DNA from: Porticoccaceae bacterium
GTDB taxonomy: Bacteria; Pseudomonadota; Gammaproteobacteria; Pseudomonadales; Porticoccaceae
NCBI GenBank assembly: GCA_019090225.1
Contig: JAHRWI010000297.1
Span: 1 to 6,564 of the forward strand
Length of the DNA stretch: 6,564 nucleotides
Direction: 5' to 3'
Both the position numbers and the translations under genes were made by a program. Below the pieces are notes generated by a model. The model saw only the letters and a program-made list of their open reading frames with translations. It had not been told where the DNA came from and ran no database searches. Shown here one piece after another: positions 1-4,577 of this stretch. Position 1 is the first letter of the stretch, and every line of letters begins with the position of its first letter.

Positions 1-417
1 AATGTCGTTGGCACTTTGGACGGCTGCGCGCTGTTTGCCGAACGGATGATAGATCTGGAAGCCTTTGAAGATGGCGAACGCGGCGTCTTGATCAACATCG
101 CCTCAGGTGCGGCCTTTAATGGCCCGCCTGGGCAATCCGCCTATGCTGCCTCTAAACGTGCTGTCGCTGGAGCCACCCTGCCCCTGGCCCGTGATCTTGC
201 GCCCTACGGCATTCGCGTAATGACCATTGCCCCAGGATTTTTTAGAACCCCGTTGGCTGAAAGCGTTGATGCCCGGCACACCGATAAACTTATTTCGTTG
301 GTGCCTTTTCCCAAGCGCTGGGGTGACCCAAAAGAGATTGGCGAGCTGGTCAAACATATCTGCCAGAATCGCATGCTTAATGGCGAGACGATTCAGATTG
401 ATGGCGCGATGCGTTAG
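1..417 (+). CDS. SDR-family dehydrogenase, type II 3-hydroxyacyl-CoA dehydrogenase-like (3' part; 5' end outside window)
   Basis: This frame is open from the first base, so the gene starts upstream; the Rossmann glycine motif and the NNAG strand are not in view. The visible 138 residues cover the C-terminal half of a classical short-chain dehydrogenase. The catalytic Ser (codon 103-105, in INIASGAAF), Tyr (142-144) and Lys (154-156, in YAASK) are all present in the correct YxxxK spacing. They are followed by the family segment PYGIRVMTIAPGFFRTPL and the ending LNGETIQIDGAMR. The DGERGVLINIAS, TLPLARDLA, VPFPKRWGDP and LNGE blocks resemble the HSD10 / FadB2-like group, which oxidises 3-hydroxyacyl-CoA (including 2-methyl-3-hydroxybutyryl-CoA) with NAD+. 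A TTG at 16 is not a credible start, because the homologous residues continue before it. The exact substrate is inferred. The racemase gene downstream supports a role in acyl-CoA metabolism. The gene ends 67 bases before hspQ. Confidence 0.9.
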   Translation, partial: NVVGTLDGCALFAERMIDLEAFEDGERGVLINIASGAAFNGPPGQSAYAASKRAVAGATLPLARDLAPYGIRVMTIAPGFFRTPLAESVDARHTDKLISLVPFPKRWGDPKEIGELVKHICQNRMLNGETIQIDGAMR

Positions 418-470
418 CGACCCTGAACCAACGGTAATACCTGAGTTCAAATTAGCTCAACTCGCATTTT

Positions 471-477
471 AGGAAAG
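471..477 (+). promoter_or_regulatory. Ribosome binding site of hspQ
   Basis: AGGAAAG lies 7 bases before the ATG at 485 and decides that start. No convincing promoter is visible in the 67-base gap after the dehydrogenase, so the two genes may be co-transcribed. Confidence 0.7.
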
Positions 478-484
478 TAGACCA

Positions 485-823
485 ATGATTGAAGAAATTA
501 ACCGCACGGCAAAGTTCGAAATTGGTCACGTAGTAAAACACAGATTATTTCCTTTTCGCGGCGTTATTTTCGATGTCGATCCCACCTTCAACAACACTGA
601 AGAATGGTGGGACTCCATCCCTGAACACATCCGCCCCAAAAAGGATCAGCCCTTTTATCACTTGCTGGCTGAAAATGAAGAGTCCTACTACGTTGCCTAT
701 GTGTCAGAGCAAAACCTGCTATCTGACGTCAGTGGTGAGCCCATCGGGCATCCTCAGGTCGAAGAACTATTCGGTGAGTTTGAAACCACGCGCTATCAAT
801 TGAAAAACATCAAAAGTCATTAG
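485..823 (+). CDS. hspQ: HspQ/YccV family protein (hemimethylated-DNA-binding / heat shock protein)
   Basis: A complete small protein of 112 residues, close to the roughly 105 of the E. coli protein. The family signature runs from residue 10: KFEIGHVVKHRLFPFRGVIF, then DVDPTF (30-35), EEWW (39-42), the DQPFYHLLAEN block (54-64), YVAYVSEQNLL (69-79) and HPQVEELF (89-96). E. coli HspQ was first described as binding hemimethylated oriC DNA and affecting DnaA. It was later shown to be a heat-induced specificity factor and substrate of Lon protease. The cytoplasmic role here is inferred from the family. The sequence, especially FRGVIFDVDP, NTEEWW, KDQPFYHLLAEN and the SGEP..HPQV tail, reads more like alphaproteobacterial HspQ than the E. 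coli version, from memory of the family. The start is supported by AGGAAAG. I see no sigma32-type promoter upstream. Confidence 0.93.
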   Translation: MIEEINRTAKFEIGHVVKHRLFPFRGVIFDVDPTFNNTEEWWDSIPEHIRPKKDQPFYHLLAENEESYYVAYVSEQNLLSDVSGEPIGHPQVEELFGEFETTRYQLKNIKSH

Positions 824-949
824 CGCCCAAGGTTAATCCTCATAAGGCGAGCACTTCTCGATAACAAGGCCCTTTACTAAAAACAGTAAGGCTAATATCA
901 GCAAGGTCAATCGCAAAAATATTAATAATAGATAATTAGGAAGACAGTT
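824..949 (+). other. 126-base spacer between hspQ and the racemase gene, AT-rich at its right end
   Basis: This holds no gene I can support. A small CGAG/CTCG stem with a 5-base loop sits at about 848-860. An imperfect CCTTTACT / AGTAAGG stem sits at about 871-891. Neither has a following T-run, so neither is called a terminator. Bases 910-940 are strongly AT-rich and could carry the racemase promoter or serve as an unstructured leader, but no -35/-10 pair with normal spacing stands out. Confidence 0.4.
938..943 (+). promoter_or_regulatory. Ribosome binding site of the CoA racemase gene
   Basis: AGGAAG lies 6 bases before the ATG at 950, an almost ideal Shine-Dalgarno placement that fixes this start. 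Confidence 0.75.
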
Positions 950-2119
950 ATGGAAGCTCAAAAAACAAGCTCGGGGCCACTAGAAGGCTTACGAATTATC
1001 GAATTGCAGGGCATTGGTCCCGGGCCATTTTGCGCCATGATGCTCGCTGACATGGGTGCCGAAGTCATCCGCATCGATAGAACCGGCGCTGCGGGCGGCA
1101 TGCCTCGGGCCGAGAAATATGATCTTCTGGCCCGTGGTCGGCGCTCTATGCGTCTGGACTTAAAAAGCCCCGAGGGCAAAGCAATACTGTTGGACATGGT
1201 CGAAAAGTCTGATGGCCTGATCGAAGGTTTTCGACCTGGCGTCATGGAGCGCCTGGGTATCGGCCCCGAGGTACTACTCGAAAAAAACCCAGCCATCGTC
1301 GTCGGTCGTATGACCGGATGGGGCCAGGAAGGACCCATCTCCAATATCTCTGGCCACGATATTAATTACATCGCACTAACTGGCGCGCTGTTTAATATGG
1401 GTGTCAAAGGTGGCCCGCCCGCACCGCCGCTTAATCTGGTCGGCGACTTCGGCGGCGGCGGTTTGCTGCTCGCCTTCGGCATGGTCACGGCGATATTGAA
1501 AGCGAAAATGTCTGGCACCGGCCAGGTGGTCGATGCCGCCATGGTCGACGGCGCATCCATTCTCAGCACCTCATTCTTTGGCCAACTGGCTGAAGGTAAG
1601 CTCCGAGAAGGTCGCGGTGAACACCCCTTAAACGGTGCCAGTCATTACTACGATGCCTACGAGTGCGCTGATGGCGAATACATTTCAATCGCATCAGTTG
1701 AACCACAGTTCTATGCCGAGCTAAAAGAATTGTTGAATCTCAATGAAGAAGACTTTGGCGAACAGATGAACCCCAAACGCTGGGCTGATCAAAAAACCAA
1801 AATAAAAACGGTGTTCCTGAGCAAGACTCAGGATGAATGGTGTGAGCTATTACAGCAAAGTGATATTTGCTTCGCGCCGGTACTGCGTTTTGCTGAAGCC
1901 CCGGAGCATCCTCACAATAAAGCCCGTAACGCCTTCCTCGACATTGAAGGTGTTGTCCAGCCCGCACCGGCACCCAGGTTCAGTGCCACCCCTGGTGGGA
2001 TTTCCCGGCCTCCCGCGCAGCGTGGTGAGCATACCGATGAGATATTGGCTGAATGGAATTATTCTGCTGAACAAATCGCCGAGCTACATAGCAAGGGGGC
2101 TATCAAGGGCACGGATTAG
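950..2119 (+). CDS. Alpha-methylacyl-CoA racemase, CaiB/BaiF (class III CoA-transferase) family
   Basis: A complete 389-residue protein of the usual length. It inverts the 2-methyl stereocentre of branched acyl-CoAs so that beta-oxidation enzymes, which need the S form, can act; location is cytoplasmic. The sequence closely follows Mycobacterium tuberculosis MCR as I recall it: LEGLRIIELQGIGPGPFCAM (11-30), GAEVIRIDR, LIEGFRPGVMERLG (90-103), RMTGWGQEGP (120-129), SGHDINYIAL, PPLNLVGDFGGGG (159-171), VVDAAMVDGAS and DAYECADGEY. His136, Asp166 and Glu251 align with the His126, Asp156 and Glu241 catalytic residues of MCR, so racemase activity is more likely than CoA transfer. The C-terminal PAPRFSATPGG...RPPAQRGEHTDEIL stretch is also typical. 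The extra tail after about residue 370 is common in the family. The partial HSD10-like dehydrogenase upstream fits the same pathway. The gene runs convergently to hisA, and a degenerate tandem repeat overlaps its stop codon. Confidence 0.95.
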   Translation: MEAQKTSSGPLEGLRIIELQGIGPGPFCAMMLADMGAEVIRIDRTGAAGGMPRAEKYDLLARGRRSMRLDLKSPEGKAILLDMVEKSDGLIEGFRPGVMERLGIGPEVLLEKNPAIVVGRMTGWGQEGPISNISGHDINYIALTGALFNMGVKGGPPAPPLNLVGDFGGGGLLLAFGMVTAILKAKMSGTGQVVDAAMVDGASILSTSFFGQLAEGKLREGRGEHPLNGASHYYDAYECADGEYISIASVEPQFYAELKELLNLNEEDFGEQMNPKRWADQKTKIKTVFLSKTQDEWCELLQQSDICFAPVLRFAEAPEHPHNKARNAFLDIEGVVQPAPAPRFSATPGGISRPPAQRGEHTDEILAEWNYSAEQIAELHSKGAIKGTD

Positions 2120-2148
2120 AAGGCACGGCCTAGAAAGGCATGGGCTAA
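2105..2148 (+). repeat. Three degenerate tandem repeats of 14-15 bases across the racemase stop codon
   Basis: The units are AAGGGCACGGATTAG (2105-2119), AAGGCACGGCCTAG (2120-2133) and AAAGGCATGGGCTAA (2134-2148). Each carries the core AAGGCAYGG followed by a TAG or TAA. The first unit encodes the last residues and stop of the racemase; the next two are noncoding copies. This reads as slippage or unequal duplication at the 3' end of the gene. Confidence 0.7.
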
Positions 2149-2209
2149 CTACTCTCTGCTGAACTACTCTCCTCTGGCCTGCGCTCCTCTGACCCGCTCT
2201 CCTCTGAGG
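2149..2209 (+). repeat. Four degenerate CT-rich tandem repeats between convergent genes
   Basis: Directly after the first array come four units: CTACTCTCTGCTGAA (2149), CTACTCTCCTCTGGCCTG (2164), CGCTCCTCTGACC (2182) and CGCTCTCCTCTGAGG (2195). Three of them share CTCCTCTG. The + strand is almost pure pyrimidine in places. Together with the preceding array they fill nearly the whole gap between the racemase and hisA. Confidence 0.65.
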
Positions 2210-2220
2210 AACAGGAGCGG
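2194..2220. terminator. Possible hairpin between the convergent racemase and hisA ends
   Basis: CCGCT-CT-CCT (2194-2203) can pair with AGGAGCGG (2213-2220), giving 8 base pairs with a two-base bulge. An alternative stem pairs CGCTCCT (2182-2188) with AGGAGCG (2213-2219). There is no T-run on either side, so intrinsic termination is uncertain. The position, touching the hisA stop, is where a shared terminator would be expected. Confidence 0.3.
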
Positions 2221-2952
2221 CTAGGCCTGATCACAAAAGGCCTGGGCCGCTTGCACATCAAGCGTACCCTCATAAATGGCGCGCCCGGTAATGGCACCGA
2301 GTATGCCCTCCTCGGCCACCGCTTGCAGACGATAAATATCATCCATATTAGTAATGCCGCCCGAGGCAATGACTGGAATTGGTGAGGCCTGAGCCATCGC
2401 CACGGTGGCTTCAACATTGACGCCCTGCATCATGCCGTCACGATCAATGTCGGTATAAACAATGGCACTGACGCCATCAAGTGCAAAGCGCCGTGCCAGG
2501 TCAATAGCCTTCACACTGCTCACCTCGGCCCAGCCATCAGTGGCTACCTGCCCAGCCTTGGCATCGATACCAACGATAATATGACCGGCAAAACGTTTGC
2601 ACATTTCCGTGACAAAGTCCGGCTCTTCGACTGCCTTAGTGCCAATAATCACGTACTCAACACCGGCATCGAGATAAGCACTAATGGTCTCGGCGGTGCG
2701 GATACCACCGCCGATCTGAATCGGTAGATCCGGGTACTTTGCCGCGATGGCCTTCACCACTCCGCCATTGACCGGCTCACCAGCAAACGCGCCGTTTAAA
2801 TCCACCAGGTGCAAACGTCTCGCACCCTGCTCAACCCAACGCCCGGCCATAGCCACGGGATCATCTGAAAACACCGTGCTGTCTTCCATTCGACCTTGTC
2901 TTAGCCGCACACATTGGCCATCTTTGAGGTCAATTGCCGGGATAATTAACAT
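2221..2952 (-). CDS. hisA: HisA, phosphoribosylformimino-5-aminoimidazole carboxamide ribotide (ProFAR) isomerase
   Basis: A complete 243-residue (beta/alpha)8 barrel enzyme of normal length. It catalyses the Amadori rearrangement of ProFAR to PRFAR in histidine biosynthesis (cytoplasm). The general base Asp8 (IIPAIDLKDG) and general acid Asp130 (VGIDAKAG) are present. So are the phosphate-binding motifs QIGGGIR (79-85) and VIASGGI (194-200), with IGTKAVE (103-109) and YTDIDRDGM (166-174) between and GAITGRAIYEG (219-229) near the end. The ATG is preceded on its own strand by AGGA with 8 bases of spacing. It lies 47 bases after hisH in the same direction and is probably in the same transcript. 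The usual next gene, hisF, does not follow; the racemase gene converges on it instead. Confidence 0.97.
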   Translation of the reverse strand: MLIIPAIDLKDGQCVRLRQGRMEDSTVFSDDPVAMAGRWVEQGARRLHLVDLNGAFAGEPVNGGVVKAIAAKYPDLPIQIGGGIRTAETISAYLDAGVEYVIIGTKAVEEPDFVTEMCKRFAGHIIVGIDAKAGQVATDGWAEVSSVKAIDLARRFALDGVSAIVYTDIDRDGMMQGVNVEATVAMAQASPIPVIASGGITNMDDIYRLQAVAEEGILGAITGRAIYEGTLDVQAAQAFCDQA

Positions 2953-2999
2953 TAACTAATTCCTATAACTTATTAATACTTAGATATTTAACGGATTTT
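2953..2999 (-). other. Very AT-rich hisH-hisA spacer with hisA ribosome binding site
   Basis: Only 9 of these 47 bases are G or C, unlike the flanking genes. It contains the palindrome TATTAATA (2971-2978) and, on the - strand, AGGA 8 bases before the hisA ATG. It may act as an unstructured translation-initiation region or carry a weak internal promoter; no clear promoter is seen. Confidence 0.45.
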
Positions 3000-3656
3000 T
3001 TAGCACGTACCATCCCATTGAACAAAATTGCTCAACAGACGCAAACCAGCGGTGTGACTTTTTTCTGGATGGAACTGCACAGCAAACAAATTATCTTTGC
3101 TCAAGGCTGCGGCGAAGTTTTTGCCGTAATCACAACGACCTGCCACCAGTGACTGATCAGCAACATCAACATAGAAACTATGCACGAAGTAAAACCGGGT
3201 GCCCTGTTCTATGCCCTGCCATAAAGGATGGTCAATGCATTGCTCGACACGATTCCAGCCCATGTGCGGCACCTTCAAACGCTCGCCGTCTTCGGCCACC
3301 AGGTTGTCGCCAAAGTAACGAACATTACCCGGTAACAAATCGAGACAGTCGACCCCGCCATTTTCTTCGCTGTGACTTACCAGAGCCTGCATACCGACAC
3401 AAATCGCCAGCACCGGTTTTTCGTTAATGGCTTTGGCCACGGCTTGATCAAAACCCAGCCGACGGATTTCTGACATGCAATCCCGAATCGCGCCGACACC
3501 GGGAAACACCACGCGATCAGCCCGGTCCACCTCCATGGGATCTGAGGTCACAACAACATGACTGTCCGGTGCGACATGTTCCAGAGCTTTGGCAGCCGAA
3601 TGGAGATTACCCATTCCGTAATCGAGAACGGCTATGCGATTGCGAAAATCACTCAT
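3000..3656 (-). CDS. hisH: HisH, glutamine amidotransferase subunit of imidazole glycerol phosphate synthase
   Basis: A complete class I (triad) glutaminase of 218 residues. It releases ammonia from glutamine and channels it to HisF, which makes imidazole glycerol phosphate and AICAR from PRFAR. The N-terminal VLDYGMGNLHS (10-20), the oxyanion-strand motif FPGVGA (51-56), the nucleophile Cys86 in AICVGMQAL, and His196 plus Glu198 in QFHPEKS are all present. PHMGWN (130-135) and FYFVHSFY (155-162) are the usual HisH interface blocks. The catalytic Cys motif begins AIC where GIC is more usual. A stop codon lies in frame just upstream, so ATG at 3656 is the first possible start. It has only a weak Shine-Dalgarno (GATGG, 9 bases away). 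An 8-codon out-of-frame mini-ORF beginning ATGATG overlaps this start and might couple translation. It follows hisB by 84 bases. Confidence 0.96.
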   Translation of the reverse strand: MSDFRNRIAVLDYGMGNLHSAAKALEHVAPDSHVVVTSDPMEVDRADRVVFPGVGAIRDCMSEIRRLGFDQAVAKAINEKPVLAICVGMQALVSHSEENGGVDCLDLLPGNVRYFGDNLVAEDGERLKVPHMGWNRVEQCIDHPLWQGIEQGTRFYFVHSFYVDVADQSLVAGRCDYGKNFAAALSKDNLFAVQFHPEKSHTAGLRLLSNFVQWDGTC

Positions 3657-3740
3657 AAATTTGGACCATCATTTGGGCATTTACCCTTGATTGTAAGGGG
3701 GTGTTAAGACAGTAAGGTTTAAGCGGGCAACAAAAGCAAA
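3657..3740 (-). other. hisB-hisH spacer with imperfect hairpin
   Basis: ACCCTT (3683-3688) can pair with AAGG..GGT (3695-3702) around a short loop, giving a weak stem. GTAAGG followed by TTAAG occurs twice in succession (3693-3708 and 3712-3723). There is no T-run, so this is not a convincing terminator, and hisH probably stays in the hisB transcript. Confidence 0.3.
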
Positions 3741-4364
3741 CTACAAAGAGCCTTTTGTCGAAGGTGACACGTCGCCCATACGCTCATCCGCGGTAATCGC
3801 CATGCGTAAAGCTCGGCCAAAGGCTTTAAAGATGGTCTCGACCTGATGATGGGTATTATCACCACGCAGATTATCGACGTGCAGGGTAATACCGGCATGA
3901 TTAACAAAGCCCTGAAAGAACTCCCACACCAGATCGACATCAAAGCCACCCACCCGAGCCCGGGTAAAGATCACATCATTGACCAGGCCGGGACGACCAG
4001 AAAAGTCGATCACCACTCGTGACAAGGCCTCATCCAGAGGCACGTAGGCATGACCATAGCGATAGATGCCCTTCTTCTCACCCAGCGCCTTGCTGAAGGC
4101 CTGCCCCAAGGTGATACCAATATCTTCGACGGTGTGATGATCATCAATTTCGATATCCCCCGTGGCCTTGATTGTTAAATCGATCAATCCATGCCGGGCA
4201 ATCTGGTCGAGCATGTGTTCGAGAAATGGCACGCCGGTATCAAACTCCGCACGACCGCTACCATCCAGGTCGATCGATACCGTAATTTGGGTCTCAAGGG
4301 TGTCTCGACTAACTGTCGCTTTGCGTTCTGTCACTGCTATATTGCCTGTCATATCGTTAGCCAT
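3741..4364 (-). CDS. hisB: HisB, monofunctional imidazoleglycerol-phosphate dehydratase
   Basis: A complete 207-residue protein that removes water from imidazole glycerol phosphate to give imidazole acetol phosphate. It has the two Mn-binding repeats of the family: DDHHTVEDIG (74-83) and DNTHHQVETIFKAFGRAL (169-186), with GVPFLEHMLDQIARHG (44-59), YGHAYVPLDEALSRVVIDFSGRP (103-125) and the PSTKG tail. The HAD phosphatase domain of the E. coli bifunctional HisB is absent, as in pseudomonads. Recognisable homology starts at about residue 11-13 (TERKA), so the first ten residues are an extension. ATG at 4364 has no Shine-Dalgarno. GTG at 4334, preceded by CAGG at about 10 bases, would give a normal-length protein and is a real alternative. 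The extension is encoded partly by a tandem-repeat array that continues upstream. First gene of hisB-hisH-hisA. Confidence 0.96.
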   Translation of the reverse strand: MANDMTGNIAVTERKATVSRDTLETQITVSIDLDGSGRAEFDTGVPFLEHMLDQIARHGLIDLTIKATGDIEIDDHHTVEDIGITLGQAFSKALGEKKGIYRYGHAYVPLDEALSRVVIDFSGRPGLVNDVIFTRARVGGFDVDLVWEFFQGFVNHAGITLHVDNLRGDNTHHQVETIFKAFGRALRMAITADERMGDVSPSTKGSL

Positions 4365-4454
4365 GTTTTAGCTATAGCTCTTAACCATAATTCTTAGCCA
4401 TGCTCTTAGTAATGGTCTGCTGAGTGGGCTTAGCGGCCCGCCTTAGCCAGCGCT
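4351..4454 (-). repeat. Degenerate 12-13 base tandem array (core CTTAG) over the hisB start and leader
   Basis: On the + strand the units read ATATCGTTAGCC (4351), ATGTTTTAGCT (4363), ATAGCTCTTAACC (4374), ATAATTCTTAGCC (4387) and ATGCTCTTAGTA (4400). The core then returns as CTTAGCG (4429) and CTTAGCC (4442). Core positions are 4356, 4367, 4380, 4393, 4405, 4429 and 4442, so steps are 11, 13, 13, 12, 24 and 13: one eroded unit with the phase kept. On the hisB strand the core is GGCTAAG. The first unit is inside hisB and the array would be transcribed in its leader. Confidence 0.7.
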
Positions 4455-4456
4455 GG
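4447..4456. repeat. Perfect 10-base palindrome CCAGCGCTGG
   Basis: CCAGCGCTGG equals its own reverse complement. It sits at the edge of the CTTAG array, just downstream (hisB strand) of the proposed -10 element, where an operator could sit. It may also be chance; no regulator is identified. Confidence 0.35.
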
Positions 4457-4466
4457 AAAGTGCGCT

Positions 4467-4472
4467 ATTATA
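4467..4472 (-). promoter_or_regulatory. Candidate -10 element of the hisB operon (TATAAT)
   Basis: The - strand reads GCGCAAGTATAATAGCGCAC, with a perfect TATAAT followed by a GC-rich discriminator, as in stringently controlled promoters. No good -35 is present at 17 bases (TGGCGG), which lowers confidence. Transcription would begin near 4460, giving a leader of about 95 bases made largely of the CTTAG repeat array. Confidence 0.45.
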
Positions 4473-4474
4473 CT
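4469..4474 (+). promoter_or_regulatory. Candidate -10 element for asmA (TATACT), overlapping the hisB -10
   Basis: TATACT on the + strand, or TATTAT starting three bases earlier, overlaps the - strand TATAAT in the same GCGC-flanked AT island. The best -35 is TTAGCC (4443-4448), a poor match 17 bases from TATTAT. If both are used, the two promoters would share polymerase contacts and could exclude each other. Confidence 0.25.
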
Positions 4475-4532
4475 TGCGCGGCAGTCACCCCGCCAGCACC
4501 CCTCCTACAGCGGTAATCTATCTATACCCCTA

Positions 4533-4558
4533 ACAGGCACGCTCGACAGGTACCCTCA
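4533..4558 (+). repeat. Tandem 13-base duplication in the asmA leader
   Basis: ACAGGCACGCTCG (4533-4545) is followed at once by ACAGGTACCCTCA (4546-4558), identical at 10 of 13 positions. A third ACAGGT occurs at 4565-4570 and supplies the asmA ribosome binding site. Confidence 0.5.
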
Positions 4559-4566
4559 AAAGGAAC

Positions 4567-4570
4567 AGGT
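4567..4570 (+). promoter_or_regulatory. Ribosome binding site of asmA
   Basis: AGGT lies 7 bases before the ATG at 4578. A stronger AGGA at 4561 is 13 bases away, too far for normal use. The start is also supported by the immediate transmembrane anchor. Confidence 0.5.
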
Positions 4571-4577
4571 TAATCTT

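Noticed and set aside
16..18. TTG start for the first gene
   Set aside because: Residues encoded before it (NVVGT) match the SDR helix that precedes this point, so the gene clearly begins outside the window.
103..450. Long open frame on the - strand opposite the dehydrogenase
   Set aside because: It is a mirror of the SDR gene, whose motifs are unmistakable; the reverse protein shows no recognisable domain. The same holds for the other opposite-strand or shifted frames over the racemase, his genes and asmA.
441..470. Terminator after the dehydrogenase gene (GAGTT / AACTC stem followed by ATTTT)
   Set aside because: The stem is only 5 base pairs, mostly weak, with an 11-base loop and a short T-run; too poor to call.
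871..891. Hairpin CCTTTACT / AGTAAGG after hspQ as an intrinsic terminator
   Set aside because: The pairing needs a bulge and no T-run follows on either strand.
3680..3705. Terminator between hisB and hisH
   Set aside because: The ACCCTT / AAGG..GGT stem is imperfect and lacks a T-run on the transcribed strand; hisH needs to be expressed with its cluster.
4351..4454. CRISPR array
   Set aside because: Units are 12-13 bases, degenerate and directly tandem with no unique spacers; there are no cas genes nearby.
4351..4454. Replication origin iterons
   Set aside because: No DnaA-box pattern, no replication gene and a chromosomal biosynthetic context; the core CTTAG array does not resemble known iterons.
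4365..4460. His-operon leader peptide and attenuator upstream of hisB
   Set aside because: No run of histidine codons is present in any leader frame, and there is no terminator hairpin with a T-run. The short frames there are products of the tandem repeat.
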